From positions 1 to 56,041 of the forward strand of contig JBEKKT010000006.1 in assembly GCA_050010535.1 (NCBI GenBank): DNA of 56,041 bases, written 5' to 3'. The position numbers and the translations under genes are program-made. This stretch comes from JAJRAG01 sp050010535 (GTDB lineage Archaea > Thermoplasmatota > Thermoplasmata > Methanomassiliicoccales > JACIVX01). How positions within the stretch are numbered: the first letter of the stretch is position 1; each line of letters starts with the position of its first letter. Positions 24,646-33,563 of this stretch are shown in pieces. The notes below the pieces were generated by a model, which saw only the letters and a program-made list of their open reading frames with translations, had not been told where the DNA came from and ran no database searches.

Positions 24646-24900
24646 ATGCTATCGGAGGCGGTCATTACGATAGCTTACGTGCTGATCACTTCAGCTCCTC
24701 AGAAGGACCACCAGATATACCTCGAGTTGAAGAGGATCAAGGAGGTCGTTGAGGTCTTTCCCCTTTTCGGTGACTACGACCTGATCGCGAAGATTGAGAG
24801 TAACGACGTCGAGAGCATCGGACGGCTTGTCCTATACAAGATCGGAGCGATACCGGGCGTCATACACACAGAGACGCTGACCGTTCTAGAGGACTTCTAA
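24646..24900 (+). CDS. Stand-alone RAM (Lrp/AsnC effector) domain
   Basis: 84 residues: AYVLITSAPQKDH, then VVEVFPLFGDYDLIAKIES, then IPGVIHTETLTVLEDF. This is the betalphabeta effector domain of Lrp/AsnC regulators without the HTH. Such proteins bind amino acids and form decamers or join full-length Lrp proteins. TAAATATT near 24621 is a TATA box, giving an almost leaderless ATG at 24646. A GGAGG lies after that ATG, so an internal non-ATG start cannot be excluded. Confidence 0.75.
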   Translation: MLSEAVITIAYVLITSAPQKDHQIYLELKRIKEVVEVFPLFGDYDLIAKIESNDVESIGRLVLYKIGAIPGVIHTETLTVLEDF

Positions 24901-25034
24901 GCACGAGACCGGACCTTAGACGAGTCGCATTCTCATTTGGACCTACTGGACGTAGGGTTAAGACAGGGATCTGCTTCCCTCGAGTGTCTCCCGTGCAAGA
25001 TTTATGTTCGGAATGACATCTTCCCCGAGGCTAG

Positions 25035-25727
25035 ATGATGAGTGCTGAAACAATCAAGGCGGTGGTGTTCGACCTTGACGGGACCCTAATAAACAGCATG
25101 ATCGACTTTCAACTGATGAGGGAGCAGGTAATCTCCTATCTTTTGGCAAATGGAGTGCCGTCCGATATCCTGAACGTGAACGACACCGTCACGAATAACC
25201 TGAATCAATTCCGGGACTTCATGAGGGTGAGGAAGCAGGAGATTATGCTCGATAGGATGGAACACGAGATGAATTCGCTGCTTATTCAGGTGGAGCTGAT
25301 GAATATTGACAGGACCACCCAGGTCAGTGGGGCCGAGGAAGTGATCCGGAATCTCCGCGGCGCTGGGTACCGCATGGGTCTCTTGACAAGGGGCTCAAGG
25401 ACCTACGCGATGAAAGCGCTTGATGTCTCCGGTCTGAATGACCGATGCTTCGAAGTCGTCGTCTGCCGCGATGACTTCTCCGCATCCGAAGCGAAGCCGA
25501 ACGGCAGGGCAATGGAGCGGGCCGCTGAGGCGCTTGGTCTGTCCCCGAAGGAGTGCCTGATGATTGGCGACCACCCGATGGATATGCAATGCGCAAGCAC
25601 CGCCGGATCGACCTTCGTCGGGGTCCTCTCAGGATGGTCCGATGCCGAGAAATGGGAGAAGAAGGGATGCGGCAACGTCATCAAGAGCATCGCAGACCTG
25701 CCTCTCTGGCTTCGAGGCCATCAATAG
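25035..25727 (+). CDS. HAD-family phosphatase
   Basis: A 230-residue HAD hydrolase of the phosphoglycolate-phosphatase type. VVFDLDGTLINS holds the nucleophile and the acid/base Asp. A helical cap follows (residues about 25-90), then LLTRGSR (motif II), KPNGRAMERA (motif III Lys) and MIGDHPMDMQCA (motif IV). ATG codons at 25035 and 25038 are both possible. Substrate is not predictable. Confidence 0.85.
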   Translation: MMSAETIKAVVFDLDGTLINSMIDFQLMREQVISYLLANGVPSDILNVNDTVTNNLNQFRDFMRVRKQEIMLDRMEHEMNSLLIQVELMNIDRTTQVSGAEEVIRNLRGAGYRMGLLTRGSRTYAMKALDVSGLNDRCFEVVVCRDDFSASEAKPNGRAMERAAEALGLSPKECLMIGDHPMDMQCASTAGSTFVGVLSGWSDAEKWEKKGCGNVIKSIADLPLWLRGHQ

Positions 25728-25819
25728 CAAGAACTTGGCTACAGAACATTCGTTTGGGGACGACCCTTGAGCTCGGTCCTAATACTCCTACATAGGTTGT
25801 CTCACGCACGCTCATAGGC

Positions 25820-26266
25820 ATGAGGAAGGTCATTCTGACGGAAGATGCTCCCGCGCCGATAGGCCCGTATTCCAAAGCGATCATCTCTGGGGACTTCGTG
25901 TTCTGCTCTGGACAGATCGCCATTGACCCGAAAACGAAAATGCTGGTAAAGACTAGCGTCGCGAACGAGACGAGATGGTGCCTCGAGAACCTGATGGCCG
26001 TATTGAAGAAGGCTGGCTCCACGCTGGACAAAGCCATTCTGGGCACAGTGTACTTCACTCGTCTTGATGACTTAAAGGAGATGAACGAAGTCTATGAGGA
26101 GTATTTCCCGATGGACGCCCAGGCTAAGGCCACGGTCGAGGTTTCGAAACTGACGCTCGGCGCCCGAGTGGAGATCGATCTCACAGCGGCGCTGACGAAG
26201 AAGCGTGACTCAGGTCTTGGCCTTGAGTTTCTCGTACTTCTCCTGGAACGACTTGAGGCAAGTTGA
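25820..26266 (+). CDS. RidA family (YjgF/YER057c) protein
   Basis: 148 residues. IGPYSKAIISGDFVFCSGQIA, then GTVYFTRLDDLKEMNEVY and ARVEIDLTAAL are the RidA core, an imine deaminase that clears reactive enamines from PLP enzymes. The core ends near residue 126. The last 22 residues are extra and are antisense to the 3' end of the following Lrp-TRASH gene (57-bp tail-to-tail overlap). The usual catalytic Arg position is not clear in this copy (alignment needed). Confidence 0.85.
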   Translation: MRKVILTEDAPAPIGPYSKAIISGDFVFCSGQIAIDPKTKMLVKTSVANETRWCLENLMAVLKKAGSTLDKAILGTVYFTRLDDLKEMNEVYEEYFPMDAQAKATVEVSKLTLGARVEIDLTAALTKKRDSGLGLEFLVLLLERLEAS

Positions 26267-26809
26267 ACAGCAGAGGTAGTAGTCTTTCCCGTCGGCCTTG
26301 AATTTCAACGGATCGTCCCGAATCTCCTTCTTGCAATAGGAGCATTGAAGGACGACCGAGATGTTCGTCTCGACAAGCGCCCTCTGTTGCTCCTTTGCGA
26401 CGCTGATTACGTTCGCGATGTCATACTCTGTTATCTCCGGCACGTCGCCCAGGCGGCTCACGAAGTCGTTGATTATATGCGGACCGCTGAAAGTGCATAT
26501 CATCAAGAGCCTTCCATTGCTCAGCGTGAAAAGCTTCCGAACGTGATCGTCTGCCTGGAATCGGTCCGCCACCGATTTCAGCTCTGATGGTTTTGCCTTG
26601 ATGGTCAATACGACGCTTAGCTCCCCCAGTCTCTCAGCGTCAAGGTCCGTCTGATACCCGCGGACTATCCCCATGTTCTCCATGTTCGAAATCTTGCTGC
26701 TCACCGTTGGCACGCTGACCTTCACCCTTTCAGAAATCTGTCTGAAAGAAAGACGACCGTTGACCTGAAGAACCTTCAGAATGTTGACGTCCGTCTCGTC
26801 TAGGTCCAT
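26210..26809 (-). CDS. Lrp/AsnC-type regulator with C-terminal TRASH metal-binding domain
   Basis: 199 residues. The N-terminal HTH (TDVNILKVLQVNGRLSFRQI) and RAM-like middle are followed by a C-terminal TRASH domain: CSYCKKEI, then YYLCCSTCLKSF. This architecture is known from archaeal copper sensors next to CopA. It is divergent from copA, and CTTTAATCA near 26833 on its own strand is a TATA box that makes the message leaderless. I infer a copper-responsive regulator of copA. Confidence 0.85.
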   Translation of the reverse strand: MDLDETDVNILKVLQVNGRLSFRQISERVKVSVPTVSSKISNMENMGIVRGYQTDLDAERLGELSVVLTIKAKPSELKSVADRFQADDHVRKLFTLSNGRLLMICTFSGPHIINDFVSRLGDVPEITEYDIANVISVAKEQQRALVETNISVVLQCSYCKKEIRDDPLKFKADGKDYYLCCSTCLKSFQEKYEKLKAKT

Positions 26810-26999
26810 GACAATAGCATTGACGGCCCGTGATTAAAGACTTTTCCACCTGTTAGGGTAGGTGTTGATGTGTGTTGTCATACCTCATAAGTCATTGAGG
26901 TGGCGACACATGTCCCGAAACAGAATCCGAGTCATTGTCTTACAATCATTTACGAGAAAGTAGATGAATATCGAGCTTTCTTTGCATTTCTGAGAGCCG
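26810..26999. promoter_or_regulatory. Divergent promoter region of the copper module
   Basis: 190 bp between the Lrp-TRASH regulator and copA. It contains related TGT-rich strings (GGTGTTGATGTGTGTTGTC and GGCGACACATGTCCC) that could be regulator sites, plus the regulator's TATA box. I see no clear TATA box close to the copA ATG at 27000. Confidence 0.45.
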
Positions 27000-29510
27000 A
27001 TGGAACAAGAGAAAGAGGGGGCAACTGAACAATCCCCAGAGCGGGCCCGCAGGAGAAAAGCCACTTTCGGCGTGACAGGCATGACATGCGCGACCTGCGC
27101 GCAGACCATAGAAGCAGCATTGTCCGAAGTTCAAGGAATTGAATCCGCATCAGTCAACCTTGCAGCTGAGAAGGCGACTGTGGTATTCAACCCCGAGAAG
27201 GTCAGAATAGATGACATGAAGGAAGCGGTGGAGAGAGCCGGCTATGGCGTCATCTTGAACGAGATCACAATTTCGATCAGGGGGATGACGTGCGCAACCT
27301 GCGCGCAGACAATAGAGAAGGCGCTTCTTTTGCTCGACGGTGTTTATGCGGCTTTCGTTAATTTAGCCATAGAGAAAGCGAGAGTCCAGTACGACCCTCA
27401 GAGGGTGAGAATCTCCGAGATAAAGAAGGCAATCGTGGACGTCGGGTATGAGGTCGTTGAAGCCGAAACGATCGATGCGGAGAAAATCGCAAGACAAAGA
27501 GAGATGAAGAGGCAGAGAACCCTCCTTGCTTTCAGCCTCGCATTGAGCGTCCCAACCTTCGTTCTGAGCATGCTGTTCGATTTCACCAGCATAGGAGGGG
27601 AGCCAGCAATCGCCGGCTGGAAGAACCTATTGCTTTTCTTCCTGGCCACTCCGGTCCAGTTCGTTGCGGGACACCAATTTTACGTCGGAACTTACAAGGC
27701 TTTGCGCAACAGAACTGCCAATATGGATACACTCATAGCGATGGGGACTTCGGCAGCATACTTCTACAGCACTGCCGTGGTCTTCTTTCCCTCCGCAGTC
27801 CCGTTCGAGCACGTCTATTTTGACACTTCTGCGTTGATCATCAGCCTCATACTCCTTGGTAAGTTCCTTGAGGCTGCTGCGAAAGGTAGGACCTCGGAAG
27901 CAATACGCAAACTCATGAACCTTCAGGCTAAGACTGCAAGAGTCCTCAAGGATGGAGAGGAGGTCGAGACATCTATAGAGGATCTCGACGTCGGGGATGT
28001 GTTTGTCGTCAGGCCCGGAGAGAACATACCCACCGACGGAACGATCGTGGAAGGTCACTCCTCCGTGGATGAGTCGATGATCACCGGTGAGAGCATCCCC
28101 GTCGAGAAGTCGAAAGGGTCGAACGTCATCGGAGGGACGACGAATAAGAATAGACTTCTGAGAGTGAGAGCCACGAGAGTGGGAAAGGACACCTCGCTCG
28201 CCCAGATCGTCCGTTTGGTCGAGGAGGCTCAAGGCTCGAGAGCCCCCATTCAGAGAGTAGCGGACCGCGTCTCGGCATACTTCGTGCCGTCCGTCATAGG
28301 GATCGCGGTTGTTAGCTTCGTGATCTGGTATTTCGCAGGCTACGATTCATTCTCGATCGCCACTCCCAAGTTCGTTTTCTCCCTGTCGATATTTATAGCC
28401 GTACTCGTCATCGCCTGCCCTTGCGCTTTGGGACTCGCCACGCCCACTGCCATTATGGTAGGGACGGGGAAAGGTGCTGAGAATGGCATTCTCATCAAGA
28501 GTGGGGGGGCGCTCGAAATCGCTGGCAAGACGCAGGTCGTAGTGTTCGACAAGACGGGAACCCTCACGAAGGGCAAGCCAGAGGTCACAGATATCGTCTC
28601 CTTCGGACCGACCGAGGCAGATATTCTCAAGACGGTCGCTATCGCTGAGAAGGGTTCAGAGCATCCGCTCGGAGAGGCGATAGTCCGGAAGGCTCGGGAA
28701 ATGGAGATCCACATCCCTGACGCCAAGGACTTCGAGACCATCCCGGGGAAGGGTGTCAAGGCAATCTACGAAGGCAAGGAGATACTGCTTGGGAACAGGA
28801 AACTGATGGCGGAAAGCAATGTGAACATAGAGGAAGCGGACGATATGATTCGGTCCATCGAGGATCAGGGGAAGACCGCGATGGTCGTCGTCTCTGATAG
28901 AAGGCTCATCGGCATCGTCGCAGTAGCTGATGTCGCAAAGGAAACGTCGGCGGGGTCGATCGCAGAGCTTAAGCGCATGGGGATAGAAGTCGTCATGCTG
29001 ACGGGTGACAACTGGCGCACGGCGAAGGTCATTGCTAGGAATCTGGGCATCGATAGAGTCCTTGCAGAGGTACTTCCGGAGGACAAGGCGAAGGAGATAC
29101 AGAGGATACATCAGGAAGGAAAAATCGTCGCCATGGTCGGAGACGGAATAAACGACGCTCCTGCACTTGCCCAGGCCGATGTCGGAATAGCGATCGGAAG
29201 CGGGACGGACGTTGCATTGGAGGCGGGAGACATCGTGCTTATCAGGAACGATCTCAATGACGTGGCTGCTGCGATTCAGCTGAGCAAGAAGACAATGTCG
29301 AAAATACGCCAGAACCTGTTTTGGGCGTTCGCCTACAACACCGCCGGCATCCCAATAGCCGCCGGCGCACTCTACCCATTCTTCGGTGTCCTGCTTGATC
29401 CTGTGATAGCGGCAGCGGCAATGGCGATGAGTTCGGTTTCTGTGGTCTCAAATGCATTGTTGTTGAAACGCTATACTCCTGACGTCAAGAGGAAAGGAGG
29501 TGAGAATTGA
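27000..29510 (+). CDS. copA: Copper-exporting P1B-type ATPase
   Basis: 836 residues. Two N-terminal HMA domains each carry GMTCATC (about residues 27 and 96). A transmembrane region, TGES actuator, CPC ion-site motif ACPCALGLATPT, phosphorylation site DKTGTLTKG, HP locus GSEHPLGEA and GDGINDAP hinge follow in order. AYNTAGIPIAAG and MSSVSVVSN near the end match the YN and MxxSS signatures of Cu+ transport (P1B-1). It is followed, with a 1-base overlap (TGATG), by a YHS protein. Confidence 0.93.
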   Translation: MEQEKEGATEQSPERARRRKATFGVTGMTCATCAQTIEAALSEVQGIESASVNLAAEKATVVFNPEKVRIDDMKEAVERAGYGVILNEITISIRGMTCATCAQTIEKALLLLDGVYAAFVNLAIEKARVQYDPQRVRISEIKKAIVDVGYEVVEAETIDAEKIARQREMKRQRTLLAFSLALSVPTFVLSMLFDFTSIGGEPAIAGWKNLLLFFLATPVQFVAGHQFYVGTYKALRNRTANMDTLIAMGTSAAYFYSTAVVFFPSAVPFEHVYFDTSALIISLILLGKFLEAAAKGRTSEAIRKLMNLQAKTARVLKDGEEVETSIEDLDVGDVFVVRPGENIPTDGTIVEGHSSVDESMITGESIPVEKSKGSNVIGGTTNKNRLLRVRATRVGKDTSLAQIVRLVEEAQGSRAPIQRVADRVSAYFVPSVIGIAVVSFVIWYFAGYDSFSIATPKFVFSLSIFIAVLVIACPCALGLATPTAIMVGTGKGAENGILIKSGGALEIAGKTQVVVFDKTGTLTKGKPEVTDIVSFGPTEADILKTVAIAEKGSEHPLGEAIVRKAREMEIHIPDAKDFETIPGKGVKAIYEGKEILLGNRKLMAESNVNIEEADDMIRSIEDQGKTAMVVVSDRRLIGIVAVADVAKETSAGSIAELKRMGIEVVMLTGDNWRTAKVIARNLGIDRVLAEVLPEDKAKEIQRIHQEGKIVAMVGDGINDAPALAQADVGIAIGSGTDVALEAGDIVLIRNDLNDVAAAIQLSKKTMSKIRQNLFWAFAYNTAGIPIAAGALYPFFGVLLDPVIAAAAMAMSSVSVVSNALLLKRYTPDVKRKGGEN

Positions 29511-29653
29511 TGACAAAAGACCCTATCTGCGGCATGGAAGTTGATGAGAAAAACGCGAAATGGGCGTCCCAGTACAAGGGCAAGACGTACCACTTCTGCG
29601 CACCTGGATGCAAGAAGAAATTCGAACAGGACCCGTCAAAGTACGCAAAGTGA
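29510..29653 (+). CDS. YHS-domain protein
   Basis: 47 residues, too short for usual gene cut-offs. DPICGMEVDEKNA, then YKGKTYHFCAPGCKKKFEQD is a full YHS domain with Cys ligands at C7, C30 and C34. Such mini-proteins accompany CopA and are thought to bind or deliver copper. The ATG overlaps the copA stop as TGATG, so translation is coupled; the SD AGGAGGTGA lies just before. Confidence 0.88.
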   Translation: MTKDPICGMEVDEKNAKWASQYKGKTYHFCAPGCKKKFEQDPSKYAK

Positions 29654-29719
29654 CATCGCTCGACTGAAATGCAGTTTATCCCGAGTTTCTCCAAGGAATC
29701 AAGATTGAACGAGCAAAGA

Positions 29720-31294
29720 TCAGTGCCTTTGCTCGGTCTTCTCCTTCTCTCTCCTTTCGGTCTCGTATTCCCTCGCTTTCCGATCGACTTCCTGATCCCT
29801 CGGGAGCATCTTCTTGCCAATCGAAAGAGCATCCATTCCGAGATTGAAAAGGGCTGGGGGTATGAGAATCCCCTGGCGTGTGACGGTCTCAGTAAGCTTT
29901 CCGGGATTCATTATTTCCTTCGGGTCGAGTGCGCACCTTATAGCCTTCATGCACCTCACCGCATCTCCTCTGAGCATTTTCAGATTCGATGCGAAGAATA
30001 TCCCGAAGCCCAGCGGTCTTCCACCATGCCTCATCGCAACGTCCCCGAACTTCTTGTTGAAGGCAAGTGACGCAATGCTCTTCAACAGACTTTCCGAGTC
30101 GAAGAGGTAGTACGGCATGAACATCACAGTGTTCCTGTCGGCCATGATGCCGATGACAGCACCCTCCATCTTCATTTCGTCTATCAAAGCGTAGGTATCC
30201 TTGGCCATCGCGTTGAACTGGGTCAGGGGAACGATGATCTCTCCGGGAATGTGCCCAAGGCCAATCTCCCTTGAGCGAAACTCGTAGCACCTTTCATCCC
30301 ATTCGTGCTGTGCTGTGCTATCAGGCATCTTCTTCCCGCCGTGCTTCTCCATGATCTTGTCGATGACTTCTTCCTCATGCTGCACGGTAGCCCTATCCCC
30401 TTCCAGCAGGAAGCTTAGCATGCTCCCCACCTCAGGAGCGTGCTTCCCCGTCTTCCTTAGAAGATCGTAGTGTCGGCCGTCCCCGAACGATATGTGCAAC
30501 GGGTCAACCCTAGCCCTGCAGACATCCATGAGAGGCTGGCCTATGGCCTCAAGGTTGTCGAAAGCGTAGGAGAGCGGCCTCATGACCTCCGGGGCGGGCG
30601 TGAGCTTGAAAGTGACCTTCGTTATGATTCCGATAGTGCCTTCGGCCCCGACCATCAGCCAATTAAGGTTGTATCCGGAGCTGTTGTCGCAGACCGCATC
30701 GAAACCCGTGTTAACGACGGTGCCGTCAGCCATCACGACTTCCATGCTTCTCACGTTGTTGCCCGCGGCGCCGTATTTGTAGTTCCCTATGCCGATGCCC
30801 CCGGTAGAAATCCATCCAGCCACGGTCGCGCTTGGGAAGCTGCTAGGGTATGAGCCTAGGAGAAGGCCCTCGGCCAAACATGCCTCATATACTTGTTTCC
30901 AGGTGGCGCCCGCCTCGACCGTGACATAGAGGTTCTCCTTGTCAATCTTCACGATCTTGTTCATCCCGCCAGTCATGTCGACGAGAATGCCACCGAAGAC
31001 AGGAATGCTCCCTCCCAGCCCCCATGAGGAGCTCCCCCGAGGAGTGATCGGGATGCGCTCCTTCGCTGCGATCCTGACAATACTCTGAACACCCTCGGTG
31101 GAGCAAGGCCTGACAACTACGTCTGGTATGTTCTTGAATGCCAGCTGAGCCTCTTTCGGAAGAGGTGCAAGATCATGACTGTAAAGCAGTCTCTCGAACT
31201 TGCTCGTCTTGACATTCTCTTTCCCTATAGCAGCCTCCAGCTTCTTCACATATGATGCCGGGGCTTCTTGAGAGGTATCCTCTGGAGCTTCCAT
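29720..31294 (-). CDS. FAD-linked oxidase (GlcD / D-lactate dehydrogenase type)
   Basis: 524 residues. The PCMH FAD-binding half shows TPRGSSSWGLGGSIPVFGG, VDMTGGMNKIVKID and YVTVEAGATWKQVYEAC. The C-terminal FAD-oxidase cap ends with RCALDPKEIMNPGKL. Family members oxidise D-lactate, glycolate or 2-hydroxyglutarate. No Fe-S GlcF-like or HdrD-like partner gene is adjacent and no CxxC cluster is fused, so the electron acceptor is unknown. Confidence 0.85.
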   Translation of the reverse strand: MEAPEDTSQEAPASYVKKLEAAIGKENVKTSKFERLLYSHDLAPLPKEAQLAFKNIPDVVVRPCSTEGVQSIVRIAAKERIPITPRGSSSWGLGGSIPVFGGILVDMTGGMNKIVKIDKENLYVTVEAGATWKQVYEACLAEGLLLGSYPSSFPSATVAGWISTGGIGIGNYKYGAAGNNVRSMEVVMADGTVVNTGFDAVCDNSSGYNLNWLMVGAEGTIGIITKVTFKLTPAPEVMRPLSYAFDNLEAIGQPLMDVCRARVDPLHISFGDGRHYDLLRKTGKHAPEVGSMLSFLLEGDRATVQHEEEVIDKIMEKHGGKKMPDSTAQHEWDERCYEFRSREIGLGHIPGEIIVPLTQFNAMAKDTYALIDEMKMEGAVIGIMADRNTVMFMPYYLFDSESLLKSIASLAFNKKFGDVAMRHGGRPLGFGIFFASNLKMLRGDAVRCMKAIRCALDPKEIMNPGKLTETVTRQGILIPPALFNLGMDALSIGKKMLPRDQEVDRKAREYETERREKEKTEQRH

Positions 31295-31505
31295 CCGAAA
31301 TCCTCCGGTCAGAACCTTGAATCAAACGGTCAGCGGATAGCCCACCATCCTATTTTAAACCTCTTCCCTCAGCCGCCATAACGATTCGAGACGAACTAAG
31401 ATTCTGAGCACAATCGGAGAAAATGGAACATCGAATCCGTCTCCTTTGAGATGCTCTGGAAGGAGCCATCGACCGGAACGGCGATATAGTATCACAGTAA
31501 AGTAA

Positions 31506-31806
31506 AAAGCCCGGAGCTTACGGTGCCGCTGGGCGTCGCACAAACCGATGAGGCCAAGGCCATTCCGCAAACTAGCTCTTGGTTTCGGGTCGTGCGTCCG
31601 TTCCCACTCGGATCCTGATCCGTTTCCCGAAGGAAGCGGTAGGTGTCGCGAGCAAGCCCGTACCCCTCGCCAGAGATCCATGGATCTCAACGCCGAGAAC
31701 GGACTGCGGTCTTCGACCGCGAGCGGATTCCGAGCAAACAAATCACCATCCAAAGATGAAGATCGGAGTTGCCCGTCCCTCCCAGTTGCATTCCGCCTCC
31801 GGGCAA
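31506..31806 (-). ncRNA. Structured RNA, copy 1 (unclassified)
   Basis: Minus-strand RNA of about 300 nt. Its ends pair perfectly: GCCCGGAG (31804-31797) with CTCCGGGC (31516-31509), followed by TTTTT as a terminator. It shares with copy 2 three blocks in the same order: GAATGCAACTGG (31793-31782), GGGCTTGCTCGCGA (31659-31646) and TTTGCGGAATGGCCT (31571-31557). Block spacings differ by at most 3 nt between copies, while sequence between blocks is largely diverged. Open frames across it are not conserved in copy 2. It lacks SRP, RNase P and tmRNA signatures. Confidence 0.75.
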
Positions 31807-31827
31807 TTCAACATATGATTCCAGGCT

Positions 31828-31836
31828 TATATATAC
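31828..31836 (-). promoter_or_regulatory. TATA box of structured RNA copy 1
   Basis: On the minus strand TGTATATATAAG lies about 25 nt upstream of the predicted RNA 5' end. Confidence 0.65.
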
Positions 31837-32098
31837 ATTTACTAAATGGCCCCGTGCTCATTCAATTGATGAGGGTCTAGCGACCCCGGAACGGTGGAAT
31901 AGGTATGTAGAAGGCAGAGCACTTACCTAGAACGCTACACATATTTCCGGATTGTCCGATTGGGCCTCAGGAATCTCGAATCGACCGAAAGATTGCAGAG
32001 AGAACAATTAGTCGCTGCACAAGACCCCAACAGAGTTTTGTCCGAGACAGAATTCCGAGCGCAGATGGGATAGATGCCCAACAGAGCGATTCTGAAGA

Positions 32099-32396
32099 AT
32101 GCCCGGGGATCACAGGGCAAAAGGAGTCTGCGATTGCGGCCTTTGCTTAGGCCATTCCGCAAAATGGCCTTCGACGCTGGCGGCGGACGCTCCATCCCGC
32201 TCGGGCCCTTGGTAGCGTCGAAGCACGCCTCCAGGCTCGCGAGAGAACCCGCCCCGTCGCCGAGGTATTCGACGATCTATATCGAAAGCGAGTCGTGGCC
32301 TTCGCACCACGGATGAAATCCAGAGAGTGCAACGATCGCATTTGCAACGTCACAGTCAATCTGGCGTCTCCAGTTGCATTCTGCCCCCGGGCAAAT
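32099..32396 (-). ncRNA. Structured RNA, copy 2 (unclassified)
   Basis: Second copy of the RNA at 31506-31806. The terminal helix is GCCCGGGG (32392-32385) with CCCCGGGC (32108-32101); compared with copy 1 one A-T pair has become G-C, a compensatory change. Conserved blocks lie at 32381-32370, 32250-32237 and 32163-32149. The third block here forms a hairpin AGGCCATT/AATGGCCT with loop TTGCGG. Distance from block 3 to the 3' helix is 41 nt in both copies. No long T run follows this copy. Confidence 0.72.
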
Positions 32397-32414
32397 AACA
32401 ACTACGTTAACGGG

Positions 32415-32424
32415 AATATTTAAT
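32415..32424 (-). promoter_or_regulatory. TATA box of structured RNA copy 2
   Basis: On the minus strand ATTAAATATT lies about 25 nt upstream of the predicted RNA 5' end, the same spacing as at copy 1. Confidence 0.65.
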
Positions 32425-32549
32425 GGTTCGGTGAGAGAAGCCAGCATGAAATTGATTGCTTCTGGTACCATGCACTCCCTAGTGTCCGAAAACGTACTTT
32501 CTGTTAGGCGGAAAGGCTGCCCCGCAGGAGCTCGACGGCGCTCCTGACG

Positions 32550-33323
32550 TCAGGCTACATGGTCGTCCTCGCCCGATTCGGGCCCCGAGCGTATTCGTAT
32601 CTCAATCTCGTGCGGCTCCCCGACTTCCTTGAGCGTTTTGACGAGCCCAGTGACCGTTCCCGCCACGAGATCCGAAACGAACTTCCCCAATGGGATCTGT
32701 CTCCCGTCGACGATTAACATAGAGCGGCTGTCGGACCTGTTCACGCAATCCGACTCCTTGGCTGTTCCGCTTGTGATCGACTCTGCCAGGTCCCGACAGT
32801 TCGAGAAGCCGCACTTCCCACAATCGACGCGGGGAAGACTGCGGTGTATCCGCTCGATCTTCACCTCGCGTCCTATTAGATCAACCGCCTTCCGGGCGCA
32901 ATCGGAAGAAGTTGGACAGCGAAGTAAGACCTTTCCCTCTACATCCGCATCGCCGATAACGATCTTCGGAAGCTTGGAATGCTTGAACCCCTCCACGATC
33001 ACGACGTCCGGCGAGGACATCTTCTTCAGGACGTCAATCGCATAATCGAGGTCTCGCTCTCCGGACAGATATATCACCATCTCGTTCGACGACAACCCGA
33101 TCACGGGAGAACTGCCAGCCTTAAGGTGTCTTGAGGTGTCCTTTCCCTCGGGGACGAGAACGTCAGGGCCGTGAACGTGCTTCACCGACGCGACTGATAC
33201 TCCACGCTTGGAAAGCTCTTCGATCATGTCCTCAACGAGCGTGGTCTTTCCGACGCCGGATGTTCCCGATACGGCGATGATCAGGTTCTCATCTCCAGTA
33301 GGACTCCTTAGACTCGACCGCAC
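32550..33323 (-). CDS. mobB: Molybdopterin-guanine dinucleotide biosynthesis protein MobB with Fe-S tail
   Basis: 257 residues. The N-terminal MobB GTPase has Walker A GTSGVGKTTLVEDM (about 20), SVASVKHVHG and VIVEGFKHSKLPKI. The C-terminal third carries CGKCGFSNCRDLA and a later Cys, a 4Fe-4S (Fer4_21-like) motif seen in methanogen MobB proteins. It assists formation of the guanine dinucleotide form of the molybdenum/tungsten cofactor used by formylmethanofuran and formate dehydrogenases. The start may be later, at LIIAVSG. Confidence 0.85.
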   Translation of the reverse strand: MRSSLRSPTGDENLIIAVSGTSGVGKTTLVEDMIEELSKRGVSVASVKHVHGPDVLVPEGKDTSRHLKAGSSPVIGLSSNEMVIYLSGERDLDYAIDVLKKMSSPDVVIVEGFKHSKLPKIVIGDADVEGKVLLRCPTSSDCARKAVDLIGREVKIERIHRSLPRVDCGKCGFSNCRDLAESITSGTAKESDCVNRSDSRSMLIVDGRQIPLGKFVSDLVAGTVTGLVKTLKEVGEPHEIEIRIRSGPESGEDDHVA

Positions 33324-33496
33324 TGTGAATTTCCCGGTCGTATGAATCCTTCACGCTGTAAGCGACCCCTTTGGAAAGCGAGGTGCTAATCTGGATATGA
33401 CGATAAATAGATTTTGTAGAAGAAGTCATCCAGCAAGCGAGGGAAGGTTGCGACATCTACGGCTCGGGTCTGTCCCAAAGAATGAAGTGGCACGGC

Positions 33497-33546
33497 CGTT
33501 GAGTCAACCCGCCAATGACAGACCGACCATTCGGCCACACTCAACG
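33497..33546. repeat. Inverted repeat in an intergenic gap
   Basis: CGTTGAGT (33497-33504) pairs with ACTCAACG (33539-33546) around 34 nt that contain a second nested pairing (GGCCG / CGGCC). It lies 17 bp from the stop codon of the coiled-coil gene. A hairpin RNA or a decayed tRNA-like sequence is possible; a cloverleaf cannot be completed. Confidence 0.4.
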
Positions 33547-33563
33547 AATTGGACGGTTCGTCA

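Noticed and set aside
31355..31880. Open frames on both strands over structured RNA copy 1
   Set aside because: Neither frame is conserved in copy 2, whereas the RNA blocks and helix are. Treated as non-coding.
31506..32396. SRP (7S) RNA as identity of the duplicated RNA
   Set aside because: Length would fit, but I find no Alu-domain UGUAA or S-domain GGAAG/AGCAGC signature, and two diverged SRP RNA copies would be unusual. A covariance search would settle it.
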